A stretch of 64,000 bases of DNA from Pseudomonas zanjanensis (GTDB lineage: Bacteria; Pseudomonadota; Gammaproteobacteria; Pseudomonadales; Pseudomonadaceae), in assembly GCF_014268745.2 (NCBI RefSeq), contig NZ_JABWRB020000001.1, forward strand, positions 1,178,001 to 1,242,000, written 5' to 3'. Positions 34,545 to 43,314 of this stretch are shown piece by piece; within the stretch, counting starts at the first letter, position 1, and each line of letters begins with the position of its first letter. Both the position numbers and the translations under genes were made by a program. The notes under the pieces were generated by a model. It was not told the origin of the DNA and searched no databases. It saw nothing but the letters and a program-made list of their open reading frames with translations.

Positions 34545-35184
34545 CCATGGTCTCCTCGGAAGGTTGGGTGTCCCAGATCAGCCGGGGGTCGAAACTCATG
34601 GCCGACAACATGGTGAACAGCACCACGAGGCCGAAAAACAGGATACCCGGTCGCGGTTCGATATCGCTCAGTGCCTGGAACTTGACCAGGGCCGCCACCA
34701 GGGCCACCACCAGCACGTCGAGCATCGACCAGTAGCCGATGACTTCCACCAGTCGGTACAGCTTCGCCCGTTGGACCTGGGCCCAGGTGCTGCGCCGCTG
34801 TGCGGTCACCAGCAGCAGGGTCAACACGACGAACTTGATGCCGGGCACCGCGATGCTGGCGATGAAGATGATCAGGGCGATGTCCCACGCGCCGCTTTGC
34901 CAGAACTCGATGACGCCGCTGATGATCGTGCTGTCGGCGCCCTCGCCGAGCATCTGGGTGTTCATGACCGGAAGCAGGTTGGCCGGGATGTAGAACACCA
35001 GCGCGGCGAGCATGTAGGCCCAGGTGCGGGTGATGGCGTCGGGTTTGCGGCGGTGCAGGGGAGCGTCGCAACGGGGGCAGGTATCGGGTTCGTCGGTCAT
35101 GTCGCAGGCCAGGCCGCAACTGTGGCACAGGCACAGGTTCAGGTCGCGGGCCTCGGGCGGGGTGTCCAGCGGCTGGCCGCTCAT
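34525..35184 (-). CDS. pqiA: PqiA-family membrane protein, second copy in operon
   Basis: A 219-residue inner-membrane protein. An N-terminal zinc-ribbon-like part holds CLCHSCGLACDM and CPRCDAPLHRR. Four hydrophobic segments of the PqiA domain follow. E. coli PqiA contains two such halves in one chain; here they are two genes. The ATG at 35184 overlaps the upstream stop (ATGA). Confidence 0.9.
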   Translation of the reverse strand: MSGQPLDTPPEARDLNLCLCHSCGLACDMTDEPDTCPRCDAPLHRRKPDAITRTWAYMLAALVFYIPANLLPVMNTQMLGEGADSTIISGVIEFWQSGAWDIALIIFIASIAVPGIKFVVLTLLLVTAQRRSTWAQVQRAKLYRLVEVIGYWSMLDVLVVALVAALVKFQALSDIEPRPGILFFGLVVLFTMLSAMSFDPRLIWDTQPSEETMDEVASH

Positions 35185-35777
35185 AGGCTGTCCCACAGGT
35201 CGCGGACATCACGCCCGGCAATGCGGATCATCAACAGGCTCAAGGCCGCGAGGGCGAACAGGCCGATGCCCGGCAGCACGTCCAGCAGGCCGGCGAGCTT
35301 GATCACCGCCACCAGTGCGCCCAGCAGGCACACCTCCAGCATGCTCCAGGGCCGCAGGGTTTCCAGGCTGCGCATGCACAGGGCGAAGCCCGGCGCCCGC
35401 CGCTGGAGGTAGGCATGGCCCAGGACCCAGAGCAGCAGCGCCAGTTGGAAGGCTGGTGCAATGATGATTGCCACCGCTGTCACCAGGGCGATGAAAGTGA
35501 TGGGGCCCTGGCTCAGCGCCACGATGGAGTCCCACAACGTCGCGCTGTTGCTCAGGCCCTGGAGGCGGATGCTCATCACCGGATAAATGTTGGCGAAAGC
35601 CCACAACACCGCGGCCGTCACGCTCAAGGCCAGGCGCTGTTCGATGGTCAGGCCGTTGTAGCGCTGGATCACCGCGTGACAGCGCACGCACGCGGCTTTC
35701 TGGTGCGGAGCGAGCACAACCGGCTCGTACACCGCATCGCAATGTTCACAAATGATCAGTCGGTCGGTGGCGGCCAT
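35181..35777 (-). CDS. pqiA: PqiA-family membrane protein, first gene of operon
   Basis: A 198-residue half-size PqiA protein with CEHCDAVYEPV and CVRCHAVI zinc-ribbon cysteines at the N terminus, then four membrane segments (LSVTAAVLWAFANIYPVMSI and others). It opens the pqi operon. Two half-size genes together correspond to one full PqiA. A weak GCGAG ribosome site precedes the ATG. Confidence 0.88.
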   Translation of the reverse strand: MAATDRLIICEHCDAVYEPVVLAPHQKAACVRCHAVIQRYNGLTIEQRLALSVTAAVLWAFANIYPVMSIRLQGLSNSATLWDSIVALSQGPITFIALVTAVAIIIAPAFQLALLLWVLGHAYLQRRAPGFALCMRSLETLRPWSMLEVCLLGALVAVIKLAGLLDVLPGIGLFALAALSLLMIRIAGRDVRDLWDSL

Positions 35778-35846
35778 CGGGATGCTCGCAGGAACAACCC
35801 CTTCAATATAGAAGTGTGTTGAGAATGAGCAACCCGTTGCGACGGA

Positions 35847-36287
35847 TCATTCGCCGCGAATGTATTGCTCCAGTTGTCGGATCAGGTCGGCCTGTTCGGC
35901 GATGGCTTCCTTGACCAGGTCACCGATGGACAGCAGCCCGACGAGTTTGCCGTCTTCTACCACCGGCAAATGTCGCAAGTGCTTCTCGGTCATGATGCTC
36001 AGGCAGGTCTCGACATTTTGGTGCGGGTCGATGGTGATCACCGGGGAGACCATGATGTCGCTGACCTTCGTGCCCACCGACGAGCGCCCGTGCAGGACCA
36101 TTTTGCGCGCATAGTCGCGCTCGCTGATGATCCCCAGCACCTCATCGTTCTTCACCACCAGCAAGGCGCCGACGTTCTTCTCGGCCATGCGCATCAGGGC
36201 CTGCAATACCATGTCGTCCGGTGAGATGGTGTGCACTTGCTGGTTCTTCTCGTCTTTTATCCGGAGCAACTGCGCGACGGTTTTCAT
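35847..36287 (-). CDS. CBS-domain protein
   Basis: A 146-residue protein made almost entirely of a tandem CBS pair. Residues about 15-70 hold MAEKNVGALLVVKNDEVLGIISERDYARK. Residues about 80-130 hold VETCLSIMTEKHLRHLPVVEDGKLVGLLSIGDL. Such stand-alone CBS pairs bind adenine nucleotides or NAD and act as energy sensors. The partner is unknown. The ATG at 36287 has GAGG ahead. Confidence 0.9.
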   Translation of the reverse strand: MKTVAQLLRIKDEKNQQVHTISPDDMVLQALMRMAEKNVGALLVVKNDEVLGIISERDYARKMVLHGRSSVGTKVSDIMVSPVITIDPHQNVETCLSIMTEKHLRHLPVVEDGKLVGLLSIGDLVKEAIAEQADLIRQLEQYIRGE

Positions 36288-36426
36288 GGGGAGCCTCGGG
36301 TGTTGTTTTTGCAGGTGGTTAAAGCATCGTAGACCCAACGGCGCAGAGCAAGCGGTAAAGCGGCGGCCAATCGTCCAAAAACGTCATTGCCGGTAAATTC
36401 ACCACCGAAGTGACGCCATGCACCCT

Positions 36427-36552
36427 GTGGCGAGGGAGCTTGCTCCCGCTGGGCTGCGCAGCAGCCCCGGGTTGTTGGCATTCGCCCGATATACCGAGGT
36501 GGTCGGTTTTGGGGCTGCTTCGCACCCCAGCGGGAGCAAGCTCCCTCGCCAC
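36427..36552. repeat. REP pair, type A
   Basis: Inverted GTGGCGAGGGAGCTTGCTCC copies lie between the CBS-protein gene and polB. In the remaining gap (36553-36662) there is a short AGCAGGTGGGTG direct repeat and nothing else notable. Confidence 0.9.
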
Positions 36553-36662
36553 AAAAAGCAGGTGGGTGTCAGTTAAGCAGGTGGGTGGTGTGTCAGTTGG
36601 TCAGGTGAAGTCCCCCCGCCACAGGTAGAATCGTCGCCTACGCAAAATTCGAGGTTGCAGCG

Positions 36663-39026
36663 GTGGATCTACAGCAGGGCTTCGTCCTGACCCGGCATTG
36701 GCGCGACACCCCGGCCGGCACCGAAGTCGAGTTCTGGCTGGCGACCGACGCCGGTCCCCGGCGCGTGCGCCTGCCGATGCAAACGTCGGTGGCCTTTGTG
36801 CCGCAGGTCCAGCGCGGCCAGCTCGAAGCCTTGCTGCAAGGGGAGAAGGACATCGAACTGCGCCCCCTGGACCTGCTGGATTTCGAGCATCGCCCGGTGC
36901 TGGGCCTGTATTGCCAGCAACATGCCCAGCTGATGCGCCTGGACACCACCTTGCGCCGCGCCGGTGTGGAGGTGTTCGAAGCGGACGTCAGGCCGCCGGA
37001 GCGCTACCTGATGGAGCGTTTCATCACCGCCCCGGTCTGGTTCGGCGGTACCCCGGCTGCGGATGGCCTGCTGGTCGATGCCCAGATGAAACCGGCGCCC
37101 GATTACCGTCCACCGTTGCGCCTGGTGTCCCTGGACATCGAAACCACCGCCCAGGGCGAGTTGTATTCCATTGCGCTGGAAGGCTGCGGCGAGCGCCAGG
37201 TCTACATGCTCGGGCCACCTAACGGCGACGATACCGGCGTGGACTTCCAGCTGGAATATTGCGAATCGCGCACGCTGCTGCTGAAAAAACTCAACGATTG
37301 GTTCGCCCGTTTCGACCCCGACGCGATCATTGGCTGGAACCTGGTGCAGTTCGACCTGCGGGTGTTGCATGAACATGCCCGGCGGCTGGCGGTGCCGTTG
37401 CGCCTGGGGCGCGGTGGCGAAGAAATGCAATGGCGCGAGCACGGCGCGCGCAACAACCACTTCTTCGCCTCGGCGGCCGGTCGGCTGATCATCGACGGCA
37501 TCGAGTCCTTGCGCTCGGCCACTTGGAGTTTTCCGTCGTTCAGCCTGGAAAATGTTGCCCAGACGCTGCTGGGGGAGGGCAAGTCCATCGACAACCCGTA
37601 CCAGCGCATGGACGAGATCAATCGCATGTTCGCCGAGGACAAGCCGGCCCTGGCCCGCTACAACCTCAAGGACTGCGAGCTGGTGACGCGGATCTTCGCC
37701 AAGACCGAACTGCTCAAGTTCCTCTTGGAGCGGGCCAGCGTCACCGGCCTGCCAGCGGACCGCAGCGGTGGTTCGGTGGCAGCCTTCACGCACCTGTACA
37801 TGCCGCTGATGCACCGCCAGGGTTTCGTTGCCCCCAATCTTGGCCAGCGCCCGCCCGAGGCCAGCCCGGGCGGGTTTGTCATGGACTCTCAACCGGGGCT
37901 CTACGAGTCGGTGCTGGTGCTGGACTACAAAAGCCTGTATCCGTCGATCATCCGCACCTTCCTGATCGACCCGGTGGGCTTGATCGAAGGGCTGCGCCAC
38001 CCGGATGACGACAAGTCGGTACCCGGCTTTCGCGGGGCGCGCTTCTCCCGTACTCGGCACTGCCTGCCGGCCATCGTCGCGCGGGTCGCCGAAGGCCGGG
38101 AAACCGCCAAGCGCGAACACAATGCGCCGCTGTCCCAGGCGTTGAAAATCATCATGAACGCATTCTATGGCGTGCTCGGCTCCAGTGGCTGTCGCTTCTT
38201 CGACACGCGCCTGGCTTCGTCCATCACCCTGCGTGGCCACCAGATCATGCAGCACACCCGCCAGTTGATCGAAGCCCAGGGGCATTCGGTGATCTACGGC
38301 GATACCGATTCCACTTTCGTCTGGCTGCGCCGTGCCCACGGTCAGGAGGAGGCGGCCAAGATTGGTCGCGAGCTGGTGGCCCACGTCAACCAATGGTGGC
38401 GTGAACAGGTGCGTGCCGAGTTCGGGCTGGAAAGCGCGCTGGAGCTGCAGTTCGAAACGCATTTCAAGCGCTTCCTGATGCCGACCATCCGAGGTGCCGA
38501 GGAGGGCAGCAAGAAACGCTACGCCGGACTGGTGACTCGCGCCGACGGCAGCGATGAAATCGTCTACAAGGGTTTGGAAACCGTGCGGACCGATTGGTCG
38601 CCGCTGGCCCGGCAGTTCCAGCAGGAGTTGTACGGGCGGATCTTCCACCGCAAGCCCTATCAGGACTATGTGCGCGATTATGTGCAGCAGACCCTGTCCG
38701 GTGCCTTCGATGAGCGGCTGGTCTATCGCAAGCGCCTGCGTCGACCGCTGGACGACTATGAACGCAACGTCCCGCCCCATGTACGGGCCGCGCGGCTGGC
38801 CGATGAGTTCAACCAGCGCCAGGGCCGTCCGCGGCAATACCAGAATGGCGGCTGGATCAGCTATGTCATCACTGTCGCCGGTCCCGAACCGCTGGAAACC
38901 CGCAGCGCGCCAATCGATTACGACCACTACGTGACCAAACAGCTGCAGCCGGTGGCGGACGCGATCCTGCCGTTTGTGGACGATGACTTTTCAACGTTGG
39001 TGGGGGGGCAGATGGGGTTGTTCTAA
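36663..39026 (+). CDS. polB: DNA polymerase II
   Basis: A 787-residue family B DNA polymerase used in translesion synthesis and replication restart. The 3'-5' exonuclease site is [11 protein letters not shown] with Asp158 and Glu160. The polymerase motifs are [11 protein letters not shown] and YGDTDS with Asp547 and Asp549. The last residues QMGLF form a beta-clamp-binding motif. Translation starts with GTG. The E. coli gene is SOS-regulated; no LexA box is visible upstream here. Length is close to the 783 residues of E. coli. Confidence 0.95.
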   Translation: MDLQQGFVLTRHWRDTPAGTEVEFWLATDAGPRRVRLPMQTSVAFVPQVQRGQLEALLQGEKDIELRPLDLLDFEHRPVLGLYCQQHAQLMRLDTTLRRAGVEVFEADVRPPERYLMERFITAPVWFGGTPAADGLLVDAQMKPAPDYRPPLRLVSLDIETTAQGELYSIALEGCGERQVYMLGPPNGDDTGVDFQLEYCESRTLLLKKLNDWFARFDPDAIIGWNLVQFDLRVLHEHARRLAVPLRLGRGGEEMQWREHGARNNHFFASAAGRLIIDGIESLRSATWSFPSFSLENVAQTLLGEGKSIDNPYQRMDEINRMFAEDKPALARYNLKDCELVTRIFAKTELLKFLLERASVTGLPADRSGGSVAAFTHLYMPLMHRQGFVAPNLGQRPPEASPGGFVMDSQPGLYESVLVLDYKSLYPSIIRTFLIDPVGLIEGLRHPDDDKSVPGFRGARFSRTRHCLPAIVARVAEGRETAKREHNAPLSQALKIIMNAFYGVLGSSGCRFFDTRLASSITLRGHQIMQHTRQLIEAQGHSVIYGDTDSTFVWLRRAHGQEEAAKIGRELVAHVNQWWREQVRAEFGLESALELQFETHFKRFLMPTIRGAEEGSKKRYAGLVTRADGSDEIVYKGLETVRTDWSPLARQFQQELYGRIFHRKPYQDYVRDYVQQTLSGAFDERLVYRKRLRRPLDDYERNVPPHVRAARLADEFNQRQGRPRQYQNGGWISYVITVAGPEPLETRSAPIDYDHYVTKQLQPVADAILPFVDDDFSTLVGGQMGLF

Positions 39027-39059
39027 CGGCTGTCGTTTGCGAGGCGCCGGACTGCTTTT

Positions 39060-39152
39060 GTGGCGAGGGAGCTTGCTCCCGCTCGATTGCGCAGCGATCG
39101 CAAGGATAATGGGGCCGCTACGCGACCCAGCGGGAGCAAGCTCCCTCGCCAC
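39060..39152. repeat. REP pair, type A
   Basis: Inverted GTGGCGAGGGAGCTTGCTCC copies lie between the convergent polB and aldo/keto reductase genes. Confidence 0.9.
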
Positions 39153-39175
39153 AAAAAGCGTTTGATTTGCGAGGA

Positions 39176-39997
39176 CTACACCATCGCCAACCGCTGCTTG
39201 CCCTGGGGCTGGGGAAAGATCAGGTCGAGGGCGGCCAGGTCCTGGGGCTCGAGCCTGAGGTTGGCCGCTTCGGCATTCAGGCGCACATGCTCAGGCTTCA
39301 CCGCCTTGGGAATGGCAATCACGTTGTCCTGGCGCAATAACCAGGCCAGTGCTATCTGGGCCGATGTTGCGCGATGGCGCTCGGCAATCTGCCCCAGGGT
39401 GTGATCCTTGAGCAAGTGCCCGCCCTGGCCGACAGGGCAGTAAGCCATGATCGGCATGCGTCGGTGCTGGCACCAAGGCAGTAGGTCGAATTCGATGCCG
39501 CGTTCCTGCAGGTTGTACAGCACTTGATTGGTGGCGCAGGCCGGAGAAGCCAGCTCCTCAAGGTCATCGACGTCAAGGTTCGACACCCCCCAACGGCCGA
39601 TCTTGCCTTCTTCGCGCAGACGCTCGAACGCTTCGACGGTTTCTTCCAAGGGGTACTGGCCGCGCCAGTGCAACAGGTAAAGATCAATGTAATCGGTATC
39701 GAGCCGGCGCAAGCTGCGTTCGCAGGCCAGGGGAATGCCTTTGCGGCTGGCGTTGTGGGGATAGACCTTGCTCACCAGGAACACCTGGTCGCGCAAGCCG
39801 GTGATCGCTTCGCCGACGACGGTCTCGGCACCGCCTTCGGCATACATCTCTGCAGTGTCGATCAGGGTCATGCCCAGTTCGATCCCTAACCGCAGGGCGG
39901 CCACTTCTTTTTTGTGATGGGACGGTTCTTCACCCATGCGCCAGGTGCCCTGGCCAATGACCGGTACGGACACACCCGCCAATTCCAGCGTCCTCAT
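39176..39997 (-). CDS. Aldo/keto reductase
   Basis: A 273-residue NADPH-dependent aldo/keto reductase (TIM barrel). The catalytic tetrad is visible: Asp and Tyr in LIDTAEMYAEGG, Lys in LVSKVYPHNAS and His in LYLLHWRG. NVIAIPKAVKPEHVRLNAEA is the cofactor-binding end. The ATG at 39997 has CAGGAGAG ahead. The carbonyl substrate is not evident. It stands alone. Confidence 0.92.
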   Translation of the reverse strand: MRTLELAGVSVPVIGQGTWRMGEEPSHHKKEVAALRLGIELGMTLIDTAEMYAEGGAETVVGEAITGLRDQVFLVSKVYPHNASRKGIPLACERSLRRLDTDYIDLYLLHWRGQYPLEETVEAFERLREEGKIGRWGVSNLDVDDLEELASPACATNQVLYNLQERGIEFDLLPWCQHRRMPIMAYCPVGQGGHLLKDHTLGQIAERHRATSAQIALAWLLRQDNVIAIPKAVKPEHVRLNAEAANLRLEPQDLAALDLIFPQPQGKQRLAMV

Positions 39998-40044
39998 GAC
40001 TCTCTCCTGTTGTGCTGATCCATCATCCAATGGACAGCAGGATA

Positions 40045-40140
40045 GTAGGAGCTGGCGAAGCCTGCGATCTTTTGATTTTTCGCTCCAGACTCAATTGTCT
40101 GGGGAGAGATCGCAGCCTCGCTTCGCTCGACAGCTCCTAC
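40045..40140. repeat. REP-like inverted repeat, type C
   Basis: GTAGGAGCTGGCGAAGCCTG and its mirrored end (GCTTCGCTCGACAGCTCCTAC, read in parts) surround a GATCTTTT/AGATC core. It separates the epimerase gene from the aldo/keto reductase. Confidence 0.85.
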
Positions 40141-40158
40141 CGGTGTTGCGCAGCTTTT

Positions 40159-41307
40159 CTATTTCGTGGAGAACTTCAACACCATCGTCTGGGTGTAGGT
40201 CTGGCCCGGATCAAGCCGCGTCGAAGGGAAGTCCGGCTGATTTGGCGAGTCGGGGTAATGCTGGGTTTCCAGGGTGAACGCGCCCCAATGCGGATACACC
40301 TTGCCTTGCTTGCCCTTGACGGTGCCGTCGAGGAAGTTGCTGGTGTAGAACTGCACGCCAGGCTCGCTGGTGTAGAGCTGCAGGAGTCGTCCGGACTGCG
40401 GGTCATGCACCTCGGCGGCCAGTTTGTCCACATCGCCCTTGGCATCCAGCACCCAGTTGAAATCGAAGCCGCCCTGTTTCGGTTCGGCGAACTTGAGTTG
40501 TGGGTGATCAGCCTTTATGTGCGTGCCGATGGCGGTGGGCTTGGTGAAATCCATCGGTGTGCCGGCCACGGGGGCTAGCTCGCCGGTAGGGATGAGTTTG
40601 CCGGTGACCGGGGTGTAACGGGCCGCGTGCAGGGTCGCGACTTGTTTGAGAATGTCACCGTTGCCTGCACCCGCCAGGTTGAAATAGCTGTGGTTGGTCA
40701 GGTTCAACACGGTCGGTTTGTCGGTGGTGGCCTTGTAGTCGATGCGCAGCTCGTTCTTGTCGTTGAGGCTGTAGGTGACATCCGTCTTCAGGTTGCCGGG
40801 AAAGCCCATTTCGCCGTCCGCCGACAGGTACGTCAGGGTCACGCCCACCGAATCCTTGTCATTGCTCGGTTCGGCTTTCCAAACACGTTTGTCGAACCCT
40901 TGTGGCCCACCGTGCAAGGAATTGTCCTTGTCGTTCTGCGGCACCTGGTAACGCTTGCCATCCAGCTCGAACGCCCCACCGGCCAGGCGATTGCCAAAGC
41001 GGCCAATGGTCGCGCCGAAATACACGCTGCCGTTCTTCTGGTAGCCCTGCACATCGTCGAAGCCGAGCACGACATCAGCGGTCATGCCGTTTTTGTCCGG
41101 CACGATCAGCGACTGGAGGATCCCGCCATAGGTGATGACGGTCGCCTCGATGCCGTGGCTGTTGCGCAGGACAAATTTCTCAACCGCGGTGCCGTCGTCG
41201 GTCTTGCCGAAGGCAACGCGTTCATTGGTCAGGCCGGCGGCCTGGGAGGAGGTGGCAATCATCAGAGAGACTCCGAGGGCCGTGAGCAGATGTCTGGATT
41301 CAAGCAT
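40159..41307 (-). CDS. Periplasmic aldose 1-epimerase (galactose mutarotase)
   Basis: A 382-residue epimerase that interconverts alpha and beta anomers of glucose, galactose or similar sugars. A signal peptide (LLTALGVSLMIATSSQA) places it in the periplasm. The family motifs are GRFGNRLAGGAFELDGK, NDKDNSLHGGPQGFDKRVW (first catalytic His), LNLTNHSYFNLAG (second His), and a C-terminal GVQFYTSNFLDG. The ATG at 41307 has GGAAGG ahead. A long CA-type A-rich run lies just before the ribosome site, so Crc/Hfq repression is likely. Confidence 0.92.
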   Translation of the reverse strand: MLESRHLLTALGVSLMIATSSQAAGLTNERVAFGKTDDGTAVEKFVLRNSHGIEATVITYGGILQSLIVPDKNGMTADVVLGFDDVQGYQKNGSVYFGATIGRFGNRLAGGAFELDGKRYQVPQNDKDNSLHGGPQGFDKRVWKAEPSNDKDSVGVTLTYLSADGEMGFPGNLKTDVTYSLNDKNELRIDYKATTDKPTVLNLTNHSYFNLAGAGNGDILKQVATLHAARYTPVTGKLIPTGELAPVAGTPMDFTKPTAIGTHIKADHPQLKFAEPKQGGFDFNWVLDAKGDVDKLAAEVHDPQSGRLLQLYTSEPGVQFYTSNFLDGTVKGKQGKVYPHWGAFTLETQHYPDSPNQPDFPSTRLDPGQTYTQTMVLKFSTK

Positions 41308-41324
41308 GGTGTGACCTTCCTTCC

Positions 41325-41344
41325 TGTTGTTTTGTTGTTGTTTT
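41325..41344 (-). promoter_or_regulatory. CA motif (candidate Hfq/Crc site) in the epimerase leader
   Basis: The minus strand reads AAAACAACAACAAAACAACA directly ahead of the ribosome site. It contains AANAAYAA repeats, the binding signature for catabolite repression by Hfq/Crc. Confidence 0.65.
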
Positions 41345-41426
41345 AACGCGGTCGAGTCCGTTACTTGGTCGGACAACGATGAAGGTTTTTCTGTTCAGTA
41401 GTCTTTCTATTTACGGCTAGGAAATG

Positions 41427-41444
41427 GATTTATAGCTATAAATC
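41427..41444. promoter_or_regulatory. 18-bp perfect palindrome in a divergent gap
   Basis: GATTTATAGCTATAAATC is its own complement over all 18 bases. It lies between the divergent epimerase and lipoprotein genes in an AT-rich stretch, as expected of a dimeric regulator site. No regulator gene is adjacent. The rest of 41308-41603 shows no gene. Confidence 0.5.
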
Positions 41445-41603
41445 GGGATTTATCAATTAAAAAGTAAGACTAATTGAGCGAGGCGAGGCTTGCCCAAGCG
41501 AGCGCTTTCACCTCGGGCGTCGCACTTTTGCGGTTTTTACAGCTCTATCCTTGGCCTGGAAGCGGCGACCCCCATCGCTTCCCCATGCCTAGATTGAGAC
41601 TCG

Positions 41604-42353
41604 ATGGCCGGTGTTTTTTCTTCTGTGACCAGGTTGCGCCAAGCCTGCATGGCCGGATTGGTTGGTGCGTCGATGCTGTTCAGCGGCGGCTGCAGCCATC
41701 AACAGGGGCAGGACATGGTCACGCAGTTCAGCGAAGCCAGGCCCCAGGAGTTCTTGCAGACCAGCGTCGACCGCATGGCGACATTGTCGATGCACGACAA
41801 CTTGCAAAGCCTTTACCTGCTGATGAGCAAGCTGTACCTGCGCAACCCCGAGGAACTGCGCAAGTCCGGCTTTCTCGACGCCCGCACCGCGGAAAAACAG
41901 GTGCGCATGGCCATCGAGCAGCAACAACCCTTGCCGACGTTGGGGGGCAAGAAGGACTTGGCCGCCCTGAGCTATGCCATGAGCCCGGAATTTCTCGGTG
42001 ATCGGGTCGGGGCGTTCATCTACGCCATCGGCAGCATGCTGGTCACCGCTCATGGCAATCGCCTCGAGTTCTACATGACCGATACCATCGACCCGCGTTT
42101 TGTCAGCAACGCGGCGCGCAACATCGAAAAAGCCACTTGGCTGCTCAGTCAGCGGCAGAACAAGGACGGCACGCCGTTGCTGTTTTCCAATGAGATTTCG
42201 GAGGAGGGCAGCAACCTGAGTTTCGCCGTGGAGTTCGGCAAAATCGTCGCCCGATTGGACCTGCTGACCCAGATGCTCGATGAGCGTTACCGGCGCATCG
42301 GCTTGAACTACGCCCAGAGCCTGCTGTTCCTCAACTTCCTGCCGGTCCAGTGA
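41604..42353 (+). CDS. Lipoprotein of unknown function
   Basis: A 249-residue protein. The N-terminal hydrophobic stretch ends in a lipobox-like LFSGGC, so it is probably a lipoprotein. The mature part is mostly helical (SVDRMATLSMHDNLQSLYLL, then IEKATWLLSQRQNKDG). I find no catalytic motif and no family with a known function. The start is the ATG at 41604, with a weak ribosome site. Confidence 0.75.
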   Translation: MAGVFSSVTRLRQACMAGLVGASMLFSGGCSHQQGQDMVTQFSEARPQEFLQTSVDRMATLSMHDNLQSLYLLMSKLYLRNPEELRKSGFLDARTAEKQVRMAIEQQQPLPTLGGKKDLAALSYAMSPEFLGDRVGAFIYAIGSMLVTAHGNRLEFYMTDTIDPRFVSNAARNIEKATWLLSQRQNKDGTPLLFSNEISEEGSNLSFAVEFGKIVARLDLLTQMLDERYRRIGLNYAQSLLFLNFLPVQ

Positions 42354-42459
42354 GCTGAGAAAAAGGAATAAAGATAGATCACATCGATATAGGGGGTTAT
42401 AAGAAAAATCGCTATGCTCGCGGCCAGATTTTTCACGCGGTCGTGTCGAGACGGGTTCA
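42354..42459 (+). promoter_or_regulatory. Upstream region of the TauE-family gene
   Basis: AT-rich, with a TATGCT -10 candidate at about 42413-42418 in GAAAAATCGCTATGCTCGCG. I see no clear -35 and no regulator site. Confidence 0.35.
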
Positions 42460-43245
42460 ATGGATTTCGGTAATGTCGGTTTAGTCGTTGCGGGCCTGGT
42501 GGTCGGCTTCATCGTTGGAATGACCGGCGTTGGCGGTGGTTCACTGATGACCCCGATCCTGTTGTGGTTTGGTATCAACCCCGCGACAGCGGTGGGCACC
42601 GACCTGCTGTACGCGGCCATTACCAAGTCTGGCGGCGTCCTGGTTCACGCAAAAAACCGCAATATCGATTGGGCAATCACCGGCTGGTTGACCCTGGGCA
42701 GCGTGCCGGCGGTCGGATTGACGCTGTGGTTTCTCAGCAGCCTGCACAGCTCGCCCGACGCTATGAACGCGGTGATCAAACAAGCCTTGGGTTTTGTGTT
42801 GTTCGCCACCGCCCTGGCGATCCTGTTCAAGAAGCGCCTGCTGCAATTCGCCCATGATCGTGCTGGCGGTCATTACAACCCCTCCGGTTCACGACTCAAT
42901 GTGCTGACGGTCATCACCGGCCTGGTGCTGGGCACGATGGTTGCCTTGACCTCCATCGGTGCTGGCGCCCTGGGCACTGTGGCGCTGTTCATACTTTATC
43001 CGTTCCTGGTCACCAAGCGCCTGGTGGGCACCGAGATTGCCCACGCCGTGCCGCTGACCCTGGTGGCAGGCCTGGGCCATGCGAGCATGGGCAACATGGA
43101 TTGGCACATCCTGGGTTTCCTGCTGATCGGTTCGTTGCCGGGGATCTACCTGGGCAGCCATTTGTCGGGACGCATCTCCGATGAGGTCCTACGGCCTTGC
43201 CTGGCGGTGATGCTGGCGATGATCGGCTTCAAACTCGCGTTCTGA
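42460..43245 (+). CDS. TauE/SafE-family sulfite/organosulfonate exporter
   Basis: A 261-residue inner-membrane protein with about eight hydrophobic segments in two related halves. The family signature is FIVGMTGVGGGSLMTPILLW in the first half and TSIGAGALGTVALF in the second. Members export sulfite, sulfoacetate or other organic anions. The substrate here is not evident from the neighbours. Confidence 0.88.
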   Translation: MDFGNVGLVVAGLVVGFIVGMTGVGGGSLMTPILLWFGINPATAVGTDLLYAAITKSGGVLVHAKNRNIDWAITGWLTLGSVPAVGLTLWFLSSLHSSPDAMNAVIKQALGFVLFATALAILFKKRLLQFAHDRAGGHYNPSGSRLNVLTVITGLVLGTMVALTSIGAGALGTVALFILYPFLVTKRLVGTEIAHAVPLTLVAGLGHASMGNMDWHILGFLLIGSLPGIYLGSHLSGRISDEVLRPCLAVMLAMIGFKLAF

Positions 43246-43314
43246 TTTGATCGGAGTCATGGGTCCATAGCCACAGTCATACCTGTAAACCAGGTACTGA
43301 TGAGGCCAAGACCC

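Noticed and set aside
36669..38927. A 752-codon open frame antisense to polB
   Set aside because: It is a GC-driven shadow of polB; the polymerase motifs are all on the plus strand.
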